Below the pieces are notes generated by a model. The model searched no databases, had not been told where the DNA came from, and saw only the letters and a list, made by a program, of their open reading frames with translations. A program made the translations under genes and the position numbers. 7,371 nt of DNA from Legionella genomosp. 1 (GTDB lineage Bacteria; Pseudomonadota; Gammaproteobacteria; Legionellales; Legionellaceae), in the NCBI GenBank assembly GCA_945865355.1, contig CAMBDN010000128.1, positions 1-7,371 on the forward strand, read 5' to 3'. This document shows, piece after piece, positions 1 through 6,012 of the stretch. Positions within the stretch are counted from its first letter, which is position 1, and each line of letters opens with the position of its first letter.

Positions 1-75
1 ATTTTTCCATTATTAAGCATCCCCGACAATTTCGCAATCAACCTAGCATATTGTTCATAAATTTTGACTAATGTA

Positions 76-115
76 TTGTAAACAAAGTCTATTAGCTACA
101 ATTGCTTTGTCACAA
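76..115. promoter_or_regulatory. Dyad and weak promoter candidates upstream of kup
   Basis: An imperfect inverted repeat is visible: TTGT-aa-ACAAAG (76-87) is mirrored by CTTTGT-c-ACAA (105-115) with a 17-base centre. The centre contains TACAAT (97-102), a 5/6 match to a sigma70 -10 box, but its possible -35 TTGTAA (76-81) is only 15 bases away. A second option is TTGACT (64-69) with TCTATT (88-93) at 18 bases. Neither promoter is strong. A dyad spanning a -10 box is the layout of a repressor operator, but no regulator is identified, and it could equally be an RNA hairpin or chance. The rest of 1-162 shows nothing else that I can support. Confidence 0.3.
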
Positions 116-162
116 CACCATTGCTATGCTTTTTTTAATTGGTTTAATAAGGATTTTTACTC

Positions 163-2052
163 TTGAGCGATAATGTTACCTCTGGACGGCAGGCAGAATT
201 TTCGCTCACTTTGGCGGCTTTAGGCGTTGTATATGGTGACATCGGTACAAGTCCTTTGTATGCCATCCGCGAGGCGCTTAATGGATTACCCATTAATCTA
301 GCGACGGTATTGGGTGTTTTGTCGCTTATTTTTTGGTCACTAATTTTAGTTATCTCTATTAAATATTTGGTTATTTTGTTTCGCGCAGATAATGATGGGG
401 AGGGCGGCATACTTGCATTATTAGCGTTGATAAAACGTATTGAGGTTAATCGGCCACAATTATTTTTTTTTATAGGAATATTTGGCGCGGGTTTAATGCT
501 AGGTGATGGCATGCTTACTCCGGCAATTTCAGTGATCAGTGCAATCGAGGGGGTGAATATTATTCATCCTGGTTTGGCCCATTGGGTTCTCCCGCTAACT
601 TGTATTATTTTGATCGGTTTGTTTTCTGTGCAATCAATCGGTACGGCAAAAATTGGTTTTATCTTTGGGCCAGTTATTTTTGTTTGGTTTATTATCTTGG
701 CAATACTGGGTGTAGTGCAAATTATTGATAACCCTATTGTGTTGAATGCTATTAACCCTCTCCATGGGCTGAAGTTTTTATATCAAAATGGATGGAAAGG
801 TTATGTTTATCTGGGTGGAATATTTCTGGTCGTTACGGGTGGTGAGGCGCTGTATGCTGACTTAGGTCATTTTGGTAAAAAACCAATACGCATCAGCTGG
901 TTTAGCGTTGTTTTACCTAGTTTATTATTGAACTATTTTGGCCAGGGTGCCAATTTACTGGTGCATCCAGAGGCAATTATTAATCCATTCTATTTACTGT
1001 CGCCAAAATGGTTCTCATTACCCTTAATGTTCATTGCAACAATGGCAACGATTATCGCCTCGCAAGGGGTGATTTCAGCAACTTTTTCATTGACTAAACA
1101 AGCCGTTCTGTTGGGGTTGTATCCGCATTTGCCAATCATACAAACTTCAAGCTCAAAAATAGGACAAATTTATATTCCACAAATGAATCTTATTCTGGCT
1201 TTAGGGACGTTGCTATTGGTTATTTCGTTCAAAAATTCAAATGCTTTGACGCACGCTTATGGAATAGCTGTGAATTTAGTCATGCTTTTAACCAATATCT
1301 TAATTATGTATTTGGCTATCAAAAAGTGGCGGTGGAGCTGGTTTTCTATCATCTGTTTATTTTCATTCTTTGGAATTATTGATTTTGCTTTCTTAGGTGC
1401 AAACATTCAAAAGCTATTCACTGGTGGTTGGGTGCCTATTCTATTTGCCATGGTATGTGCGTTTATTATGTATACCTGGAATAGGGGGCGTGGGTATTTG
1501 CAAAAGATGTATTATTTGAAAAAAGAAAGCTTATCAAAAATATTAGCGCAGACTGATTATAAAACGCTGGATCGTTGCCCTGATACCACGGCAATATTTA
1601 TTACTGATATCTATGATAAAAGTGGGGGGAGCTTTCTGCATTTTTTAAAATTAAATCGCACTCTGCCAGAGTATATTTTAATTGTAAATTACTCTGTTGG
1701 TAGTGTTCCACACGTTTTGGATACAGATCGTTTTGAAGTGTCTTGTTTGAATGAGCATATTTGTGAGTTAACTTTGCATTACGGTTTTATGGATGACGTG
1801 ATCGTTCCAGATGCTGTGTTCCTTGCCAATCAGCGCCGGCTTTTGCCTTTTGAGGTAGACATTGATAAAACGACGTACATGCTGGAAATTCCAAATGTTG
1901 TTGCCACACGAGAGATGAAAACGTTGTGGTTTTTCTGGCAGGAAAAATTGTTTGCCTTTTTAGTGAGAAATTATTCTGCAAATTTAAACATTGAATTTTA
2001 TCATTTACCTTTTAATAGGACCATTGCGATCGGGACCTATTATTTGATCTAA
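163..2052 (+). CDS. kup: Kup family low-affinity potassium uptake protein
   Basis: Inner-membrane K+ transporter of the Kup/HAK/KT family, which takes up potassium with proton symport. The N-terminus carries the family signature GVVYGDIGTSPLY (residues 21-33), followed by DNDGEGGILAL (77-87), GDGMLTPAISVISAIEG (114-130), GGEALYADLGHFG (226-238) and NYFGQGA (257-263). About twelve hydrophobic segments fill residues 15-440, and a soluble cytoplasmic tail follows to residue 629. That is close to E. coli Kup (622 residues), and the end (FNRTIAIGTYYLI) resembles the usual Kup C-terminus, so the gene is complete. The start is TTG: TAAGGA (148-153) sits 9 bases upstream, the sequence from there fits the family, and no nearby ATG is in frame. 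It is convergent with the amidase gene and appears monocistronic. Some genomes carry several kup paralogues; this window cannot say whether this is one of them. Confidence 0.96.
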   Translation: MSDNVTSGRQAEFSLTLAALGVVYGDIGTSPLYAIREALNGLPINLATVLGVLSLIFWSLILVISIKYLVILFRADNDGEGGILALLALIKRIEVNRPQLFFFIGIFGAGLMLGDGMLTPAISVISAIEGVNIIHPGLAHWVLPLTCIILIGLFSVQSIGTAKIGFIFGPVIFVWFIILAILGVVQIIDNPIVLNAINPLHGLKFLYQNGWKGYVYLGGIFLVVTGGEALYADLGHFGKKPIRISWFSVVLPSLLLNYFGQGANLLVHPEAIINPFYLLSPKWFSLPLMFIATMATIIASQGVISATFSLTKQAVLLGLYPHLPIIQTSSSKIGQIYIPQMNLILALGTLLLVISFKNSNALTHAYGIAVNLVMLLTNILIMYLAIKKWRWSWFSIICLFSFFGIIDFAFLGANIQKLFTGGWVPILFAMVCAFIMYTWNRGRGYLQKMYYLKKESLSKILAQTDYKTLDRCPDTTAIFITDIYDKSGGSFLHFLKLNRTLPEYILIVNYSVGSVPHVLDTDRFEVSCLNEHICELTLHYGFMDDVIVPDAVFLANQRRLLPFEVDIDKTTYMLEIPNVVATREMKTLWFFWQEKLFAFLVRNYSANLNIEFYHLPFNRTIAIGTYYLI

Positions 2053-2055
2053 GCG

Positions 2056-2101
2056 GGCAACGCAGTAAAGCAGTGCGTTTCCCCCTTTGAAAAAGGGGGG
2101 G
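2056..2101. repeat. Two tandem hairpins, likely interspersed repeat and bidirectional 3' end
   Basis: Between the convergent kup and amidase stop codons lie two adjacent hairpins. The first pairs AACGCA (2059-2064) with TGCGTT (2074-2079) around a 9-base loop, extendable by GG (2056-2057) with CC (2081-2082) across one mismatch. The second pairs CCCCCTTT (2081-2088) with AAAGGGGG (2092-2099) around GAA. The two share the CC, so the full forms compete. G-rich sequence continues to about 2109. No T-run follows the G/C stem directly on either strand, so it is not a textbook intrinsic terminator, although it may end or stabilise both transcripts. C5T3/A3G5 hairpins of this kind recur as short intergenic repeats in several bacterial genomes; whether this one is repeated here cannot be seen from one window. 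Confidence 0.5.
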
Positions 2102-2125
2102 TAAGGGAGGCTTCTTTTAATACGA

Positions 2126-3118
2126 CTATTTACAACCAGGGCTGGATCCGTTTTGCTGTGGCATCACGATCTGCACGTTAATCCCCTTAATGGTTGGGCT
2201 TTTCATTGCATCGCGTAAATAATCAATGAATGGCACATCAACGACGCGTCCATGCGCTGATGATGCTTCGCGAAAGAGCGGAATGCCTTTTTCCCAGAAT
2301 ACAAACCCTAAATGTGAGACATTTAGATTTGTCCCGATTTCTTTGTTTAAGTTCCAGTTGGGACGAATAATTTCAACAATGGCTGCATGAGGGATTTGAG
2401 CAAACAAGTATTTGTTGGCTTGACCTGTGGGGTCGAACAACGCAGTTAACGGAATATAGGCAATGATGGAGCTTTTTCGCGGTAATTTTTTTCCTGCTTG
2501 TTGTAACGATGTAACTCGTCTAGCCTGCTCTTTTAAGTCAGCATGATTGAGGCGAATAGTTGCTAGGGATTTGTGGTTATACCATGCGGGTTTGTCGATG
2601 AGGGCACGTGCATATTTTACGACAACTTGGTCGTGCTCCCCGCGTAGGGTTGTGGTGATGTCTTTTATAAAATGTTGCTGTTGATTATTTTTATTCCAAT
2701 CAAGGCAAGTAAAATGATTACGATGAATGTAAGACACATGACCATCTTGGTAGCGTACTTGATTAATGCATTGTTTAAAATGATAGGAATTATCTGCCAA
2801 TGCTATGGCTAAAACAGTATCCACGTAAGTTTCACAATCAAAAGCATCGGTGCGATATAAGGGCCATTGATCGTAATCGCCGTTGGCTCCCTCACCTAAC
2901 GCACCCAGTAAGTAAGGCTTCCCTAGAAATTGCGCGCTGATGTGTTCGATACGCGTAGGCATATCTAATGTCGGTTTGTGATTTAGGTTATGGTATATTT
3001 GGCTAATTATTTTATTAGCGTCTAGCTCCTCGTGAGTGTTTGCTGCTGGGGCTGCTAATGAAAATAAAATAATAATGCCGGTACAAAGAAGCCGTGTATA
3101 ACCGTTGAGAAGATACAT
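2126..3118 (-). CDS. Secreted DUF1460 (NlpC/P60-type) N-acetylmuramoyl-L-alanine amidase-like protein
   Basis: A 330-residue protein of the DUF1460 family, a branch of the NlpC/P60 cysteine-peptidase fold. Characterised members cleave the bond between N-acetylmuramic acid and L-alanine in peptidoglycan fragments; activity here is inferred. Residues 9-26 form a hydrophobic signal peptide with a plausible cleavage site near A23-P-A-A26, so it probably acts in the periplasm. There is no lipobox. The likely nucleophile is C95 in TDAFDCETYVDTVLAIA, the layout expected for the family, and H269 in NVSHLGFVF is the likely catalytic histidine. Supporting family-like stretches are GKPYLLGALGEG (66-77), RNHFTCLDW (133-141) and IPHAAIVEIIRPNW (242-255). 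AAGGA stands 5 bases before the ATG. It is divergent from spmA and convergent with kup, and lies one gene pair away from another murein hydrolase, which suggests envelope remodelling or muropeptide handling. Confidence 0.85.
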   Translation of the reverse strand: MYLLNGYTRLLCTGIIILFSLAAPAANTHEELDANKIISQIYHNLNHKPTLDMPTRIEHISAQFLGKPYLLGALGEGANGDYDQWPLYRTDAFDCETYVDTVLAIALADNSYHFKQCINQVRYQDGHVSYIHRNHFTCLDWNKNNQQQHFIKDITTTLRGEHDQVVVKYARALIDKPAWYNHKSLATIRLNHADLKEQARRVTSLQQAGKKLPRKSSIIAYIPLTALFDPTGQANKYLFAQIPHAAIVEIIRPNWNLNKEIGTNLNVSHLGFVFWEKGIPLFREASSAHGRVVDVPFIDYLRDAMKSPTIKGINVQIVMPQQNGSSPGCK

Positions 3119-3141
3119 TATTTTCCTTGGTAAAATAATGC

Positions 3142-3170
3142 AAAATAGTTTGAATATAATCGTTAGTCAA
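3142..3170 (-). promoter_or_regulatory. Probable sigma70 promoter of the DUF1460 gene
   Basis: On the minus strand TTGACT (3165-3170, 5/6 to consensus) is followed after 17 bases by TATTTT (3142-3147, 4/6). This would give a leader of about 17-20 bases before the amidase ATG at 3118, enough to include its AAGGA ribosome site (3124-3128). It overlaps the divergent spmA promoter candidate. Confidence 0.4.
3155..3160 (+). promoter_or_regulatory. Candidate -10 box for spmAB
   Basis: A perfect TATAAT lies 24 bases before the preferred spmA ATG. No good -35 hexamer is found 16-18 bases upstream (A/T-rich only), so it may be weak or need an activator. Transcription would start near 3167, leaving a short leader with the GGGGA ribosome site (3175-3179). 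The hexamer lies inside the spacer of the opposite-strand amidase promoter, so the two promoters physically overlap. Confidence 0.4.
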
Positions 3171-3184
3171 GCTTGGGGATAATG

Positions 3185-3790
3185 ATGCTGAATAAGATTT
3201 GGTTGGGGATGATATTTCTTGCCGTTATTGTTGGTGTTATCCAAGGGCGTATTGATGATGTTGTTCGTGCGATAACCGACTCAGCCAAATTTGGGTTTGA
3301 GATTGCACTTGGACTAACAGGTATCATGGCTTTGTGGTTAGGTATGATGAATATTGCCTCTGAGTCTGGCTTAGTGCGGCGTCTTGCTCTAGTGTTAAGG
3401 CCAATATTGTGTCGCTTGTTTCCTGATGTGCCGGTTGAGGATCCTGCGATGGGGGCGATAATACTTAACATTGCAGCAAATATGTTAGGGCTTGCTAATG
3501 CTGCAACACCGTTTGGGTTACAGGCGATGAAGGAATTACAGCGTTTAAATACACATGTGCACACTGCTAGTAATTCGATGTGTACATTTCTGGCTATTAA
3601 TACCTCTAGTGTGCAACTAATTCCAGTTACAGCGATTGCCTATTTAGCAGCAGATGGCAGTTTGCATCCTACCAGCGTGATTTTTAGTACATTGGTGGCT
3701 ACTGGCACTTCAACAGTCGTGGCCATTATTGCAGTAAAGCAATTGGCCAAATTGCCGATGTATCGTATTAAGGATGCGGATAATTTATGA
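3185..3790 (+). CDS. spmA: SpmA-like nucleoside-recognition (Gate) domain membrane protein
   Basis: Polytopic membrane protein of 201 residues, related to spore maturation protein A and built on the Gate/nucleoside-recognition domain. In Bacillus subtilis spmA and spmB are needed for spore core dehydration; the role in bacteria that do not sporulate is not established, and the substrate, if it is a transporter, is unknown. The conserved core is visible: NIAANMLGLANAATPFGL (95-112) and the later FLAINTSSVQLIP (135-147), with hydrophobic segments near 5-20, 38-56, 88-105, 140-155 and 165-185. The start at ATG 3185 is chosen because GGGGA (3175-3179) lies 5 bases upstream and the resulting MLNKIWLGM start fits the family. 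An in-frame TTG at 3173 and ATG at 3182 have worse spacing. The stop overlaps the spmB start (ATGA), indicating translational coupling. Confidence 0.9.
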   Translation: MLNKIWLGMIFLAVIVGVIQGRIDDVVRAITDSAKFGFEIALGLTGIMALWLGMMNIASESGLVRRLALVLRPILCRLFPDVPVEDPAMGAIILNIAANMLGLANAATPFGLQAMKELQRLNTHVHTASNSMCTFLAINTSSVQLIPVTAIAYLAADGSLHPTSVIFSTLVATGTSTVVAIIAVKQLAKLPMYRIKDADNL

Positions 3791-4320
3791 GTTCTTTAGC
3801 CAATCAATTATCGAATTGGATATTGCTGGCCTTTGTGGTTGGCATTCCTTTGTATGCTGCAATCAAAAAAATTGATGTGTTTGATGCGTTCATTGTAGGT
3901 GCAAAACAAGGGTTTGAAACAAGCGTCAGCATTATTCCTTATTTGATTGCTATGATGGTTGCTATTGGGATGTTGCGTGCTTCCGGGTTTTTTGAATTAT
4001 TATCTACTCTGCTGGCGCCATTATTAACGGCGATAGGTATGCCGGCTGAACTCTTACCTTTAGCCTTAATTCGTCCTTTTTCCGGAAGTGCTGCAAATGG
4101 TGTGATGGCGGAATTAATTCACCAGCACGGCGGTAATTCATTCATTGCTAAAACAGCAGCTACATTGATGGGAAGTACTGAAACAACGTTTTATGTCATT
4201 GCTGTGTACTTTGGCGCAGTCAATATCAGGCGAACGCGTCACGCCATTCCAGCAGGACTTCTTGCCGATTTAGCCGGCATTATTGCAACAGTGTGTATTT
4301 GCCGTTATTTATTTGCGTAA
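3787..4320 (+). CDS. spmB: SpmB-like nucleoside-recognition (Gate) domain membrane protein
   Basis: Second member of the pair, 177 residues, a membrane protein related to spore maturation protein B. Family hallmarks are PLALIRPFSGSAANGVMAEL (91-110) and MGSTETTFYVIAVYFG (128-143). Hydrophobic segments lie near 10-25, 48-62, 70-95, 132-145 and 157-174. It shares the Gate fold with SpmA, and the pair is usually co-encoded, so the two probably form one heteromeric membrane complex (inference). Its ATG overlaps the spmA stop by four bases; GCGGA (3776-3780) 6 bases upstream could serve as ribosome site. In B. subtilis the pair follows dacB, a D,D-carboxypeptidase gene; here peptidoglycan hydrolase genes stand on both sides. 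Its stop is only 2 bases from the end of the opposite mepM gene, so there is no room for a terminator between them. Confidence 0.9.
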   Translation: MSSLANQLSNWILLAFVVGIPLYAAIKKIDVFDAFIVGAKQGFETSVSIIPYLIAMMVAIGMLRASGFFELLSTLLAPLLTAIGMPAELLPLALIRPFSGSAANGVMAELIHQHGGNSFIAKTAATLMGSTETTFYVIAVYFGAVNIRRTRHAIPAGLLADLAGIIATVCICRYLFA

Positions 4321-4322
4321 TA

Positions 4323-5648
4323 TCATGCTGTATCGGCTGATTTCTTACCAACTGCAACTAGACTCGCCTCTTCAAAAAGTTTCAATTGCGCAAACAAGGT
4401 ATTCGCTTTTGCTTTAAAGGAGGCCATTTCACGGCTTGGCACCGGCGTTGAGCGAGGTAGTTCAATTGTTGATGGGTTTTTAGGTTGTCGGTTGATATGA
4501 AATTCAAAGTGACAGTGGGGACCATCTGCTAATCCTGTTTGGCCGACATAGCCAATAACTTGTCCACGTTTTACATAGGCACCTTTGGCTAAACCTTTTT
4601 GAAATTTGAGTAAATGGGCGTATAGAGAGGCGTACATTTTACTATGAGAGATTTTGACCATATTGCCATATCCGTTGTGACGCTCAATTATTTCAACGCG
4701 CCCATCACCGACCGCAAGTATGGGTGTGCCAATCGGTGCCGCTAAGTCTACGCCTTTGTGAGGTCTTCGGTAATGAAGGACGGGATGGTATCGAGATAAG
4801 CTATATGTTGAGCTGATATGACTGAATTTTACTGGATAACGCGAAAATGCTTTTTTTAGGCTAGTACCTTTGGGGGTAAAATAATCGAAATCGCCAGCTG
4901 CATTAACATGTCGTATAGCTTGGTGCTTCACCCCACGATTGGTGTAGGACACCGCAAGAATATCGCCGGTGCTGATTAACTTATCCTCGATATAGTAGGC
5001 TTGATATAGAATAGTAAATTGATCTCCAGCTCTTATGTTTTTGATAAAATCAATTTCCCAATTGAAGATCTCAGTCATTTGTCGAATTAATTTGTAGGGT
5101 ATGTTCATTCGTTTGGCAGTTCCATATAAGGAACCACGGACAGTTGCTGTTACAAAGTCATTTTGACTATTCATTTTTCGTGATTTGATTGCGCACGAAT
5201 ATTTCTTACCTTCAAGAGAGGCGATAAGAAATTGGGTAGTGGATATTGGAAAAATCAATTTTTCGAGAGTTTGATCACGAACTAACAATTGTATTTGTTG
5301 ATTTGGCTTTATATTTGCCAGAGCTTTGGCGTTAGGATTGTTTTGCAAAACAGCTTGTAATGTTTGTCGACTAAGACCGGCTCGTTTGAATATACTAGCT
5401 AATGTATCCCCTGAATGTGTTGTTACCGTTGTCCATTCATTATCTTTTGGTGAGTCATCATCTTCTGATTTTAAGGATACTTGCTCAGGTAGCGAAAGGG
5501 TTTTGTTAGCATAATTACTTTTTTGCTTGTGAGACCATATAGTGACTAGAAAATAAGACAATAGAACGACAACAATCACAGCAATAAGTGCTAAAGATTT
5601 GGATGGTTTGGCAGATTTTTTTGGTGAGACATTTCGTCGTTTATCCAT
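4323..5648 (-). CDS. mepM: MepM-like M23 murein DD-endopeptidase
   Basis: A 441-residue, inner-membrane-anchored zinc peptidase that resembles E. coli MepM/YebA (440 residues), which cuts D-Ala-mDAP cross-links so that new murein can be inserted. Order of parts: basic N-terminus; transmembrane anchor 19-37; low-complexity acidic linker (around 60-72); a LysM/OapA-like domain (about 73-125, with HSGDTLASIFKRAGL); a middle Csd3-type domain (about 135-265); then the M23 domain (about 285-395). Zinc and catalytic residues are present: HxxxD at H297/D301 (HKGVDLAAPIGTP), H345 (YAHL), and HxH at H378/H380 (GPHCHFEF), so it should be active. TAAAGG (5655-5660) is 6 bases before the ATG. Divergent from tyrS, as for the M23 gene next to P. 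aeruginosa tyrZ. Substrate specificity is inferred from the family. Confidence 0.92.
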   Translation of the reverse strand: MDKRRNVSPKKSAKPSKSLALIAVIVVVLLSYFLVTIWSHKQKSNYANKTLSLPEQVSLKSEDDDSPKDNEWTTVTTHSGDTLASIFKRAGLSRQTLQAVLQNNPNAKALANIKPNQQIQLLVRDQTLEKLIFPISTTQFLIASLEGKKYSCAIKSRKMNSQNDFVTATVRGSLYGTAKRMNIPYKLIRQMTEIFNWEIDFIKNIRAGDQFTILYQAYYIEDKLISTGDILAVSYTNRGVKHQAIRHVNAAGDFDYFTPKGTSLKKAFSRYPVKFSHISSTYSLSRYHPVLHYRRPHKGVDLAAPIGTPILAVGDGRVEIIERHNGYGNMVKISHSKMYASLYAHLLKFQKGLAKGAYVKRGQVIGYVGQTGLADGPHCHFEFHINRQPKNPSTIELPRSTPVPSREMASFKAKANTLFAQLKLFEEASLVAVGKKSADTA

Positions 5649-5683
5649 TTTTTGCCTTTACTGCTGTCATCTTAAATAATGCT

Positions 5684-5712
5684 ATTATCTTAAACATATA
5701 TAGACGTGTTTA
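5684..5712 (-). promoter_or_regulatory. Probable sigma70 promoter of mepM
   Basis: On the minus strand TAAACA (5707-5712, 4/6) and GATAAT (5684-5689, 5/6) are separated by 17 bases. The transcript would start near 5677, about 30 bases before the mepM ATG, and would include its TAAAGG ribosome site. Confidence 0.4.
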
Positions 5713-5717
5713 CGTTA

Positions 5718-5778
5718 TGTATAAGGTAATGGCTCAACCCTAGCTAAGGAACAGTCATGTGTAGCTACTGTATAAGGT
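5718..5778 (+). repeat. Spaced 10-base direct repeat TGTATAAGGT
   Basis: TGTATAAGGT occurs at 5718-5727 and again at 5769-5778, 51 bases apart start to start (close to five helical turns). TAGCTA also occurs twice nearby (5741-5746, 5762-5767), and AGTGTAT is tandemly doubled at 5784-5797. The stretch lies in the mepM/tyrS divergent region. It could be a pair of protein-binding sites, remains of a local duplication, or chance. Confidence 0.3.
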
Positions 5779-5792
5779 GCTGCAGTGTATAG
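5757..5792 (+). CDS. Possible cysteine-rich 11-codon micro-ORF
   Basis: An ATG at 5757 opens an 11-codon frame, MCSYCIRCCSV, ended by TAG at 5790. Four of the eleven residues are cysteine. TAAGGA (5745-5750) sits 6 bases before the ATG, a ribosome site better than that of tyrS. There is no convincing promoter for it: TATAAG (5720-5725) could be a -10 without a matching -35. It may be a leader peptide, a small stand-alone product or an accident. A frame this short carries no statistical weight alone. Confidence 0.2.
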   Translation: MCSYCIRCCSV

Positions 5793-5796
5793 TGTA

Positions 5797-5833
5797 TGCA
5801 TGGCCATCATTTGGCCTGCCGCTATTCAATGCA
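5797..5833. repeat. Nested inverted repeat upstream of tyrS
   Basis: GGCCA (5802-5806) and TGGCC (5812-5816) form a 5-bp stem with a TCATT loop. Just outside, TGCAT (5797-5801) can pair with ATGCA (5829-5833) across a 12-base asymmetric insert. No T-run follows, so it is not a simple terminator. It starts 4 bases after the stop of the micro-ORF and ends before the tyrS promoter candidate. It may be an operator or a small structured RNA; no known family is recognised. Confidence 0.3.
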
Positions 5834-5847
5834 TCTCAACCAATCCG

Positions 5848-5875
5848 TTGATTTAAGTAATGAAACAACTGTAAT
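5848..5875 (+). promoter_or_regulatory. Probable sigma70 promoter of tyrS
   Basis: TTGATT (5848-5853, 4/6) and TGTAAT (5870-5875, 5/6) are separated by 16 bases. Transcription would begin near 5882, leaving a leader of about 130 bases before the tyrS ATG at 6013. Confidence 0.4.
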
Positions 5876-5887
5876 TTGTTTTGATCG

Positions 5888-5980
5888 TTGGGGGTAACAC
5901 TGAGTCCGTTATCAGATCCCAAGCACCATTTTTCTCTAGCAGGAACAATTTATCCGGGCTAAGATACCTTCTGCAAGAAG
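5888..5980 (+). promoter_or_regulatory. Structured 5' leader of tyrS, possible attenuator
   Basis: Two hairpins can be drawn by hand. The first is an 11-bp stem: TTGGG (5888-5892) with CCCAA (5918-5922), continuing as GGTAAC (5893-5898) with GTTATC (5908-5913, one G-U), a 9-base loop and a 4-base AGAT bulge on the 3' side. A T5 run (5929-5933) follows 6 bases after the stem, so it is terminator-like but not optimal. The second pairs CTTCT (5968-5972) with AGAAG (5976-5980) around GCA. No T-box consensus (AGGGTGGNACCGCG) is present. Regulation by attenuation is inference only. Confidence 0.3.
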
Positions 5981-6012
5981 TTAGGTCAATCATTAAAAAG
6001 GGTTTTGCTGTC

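Noticed and set aside
1..60. Open frame on the + strand ending in TAA at 58-60, or an open minus-strand frame over the same bases
   Set aside because: Both strands are open over this short stretch, there is no start or ribosome site for the minus frame, and no recognisable protein. Twenty codons prove nothing.
2081..2101. Classical intrinsic terminator for kup
   Set aside because: The G/C stem is strong but no T-run follows on either strand; listed as a repeat-like hairpin instead.
3173..3184. TTG 3173 as the spmA start
   Set aside because: The GGGGA ribosome site would fall inside the coding region; ATG 3185 has proper spacing and a family-like N-terminus.
3163..3564. Minus-strand open frame of 133 codons
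   Set aside because: Lies wholly opposite spmA, which has clear family motifs; no ribosome site or recognisable product.
5768..5786. LexA-like box (CTG...CAG)
   Set aside because: The half-sites are separated by 12 bases, not the 10 of the gammaproteobacterial LexA box, and the centre is not A/T alternating.
5881..6012. 44-residue N-terminal extension of TyrS from TTG 5881
   Set aside because: No ribosome site before the TTG, it lies at the predicted transcription start, and the added residues do not resemble the family. ATG 6013 gives the usual length of about 400.
5882..6012. T-box riboswitch upstream of tyrS
   Set aside because: The conserved T-box sequence and the specifier-loop architecture are not found, and the family is typical of Gram-positive bacteria.
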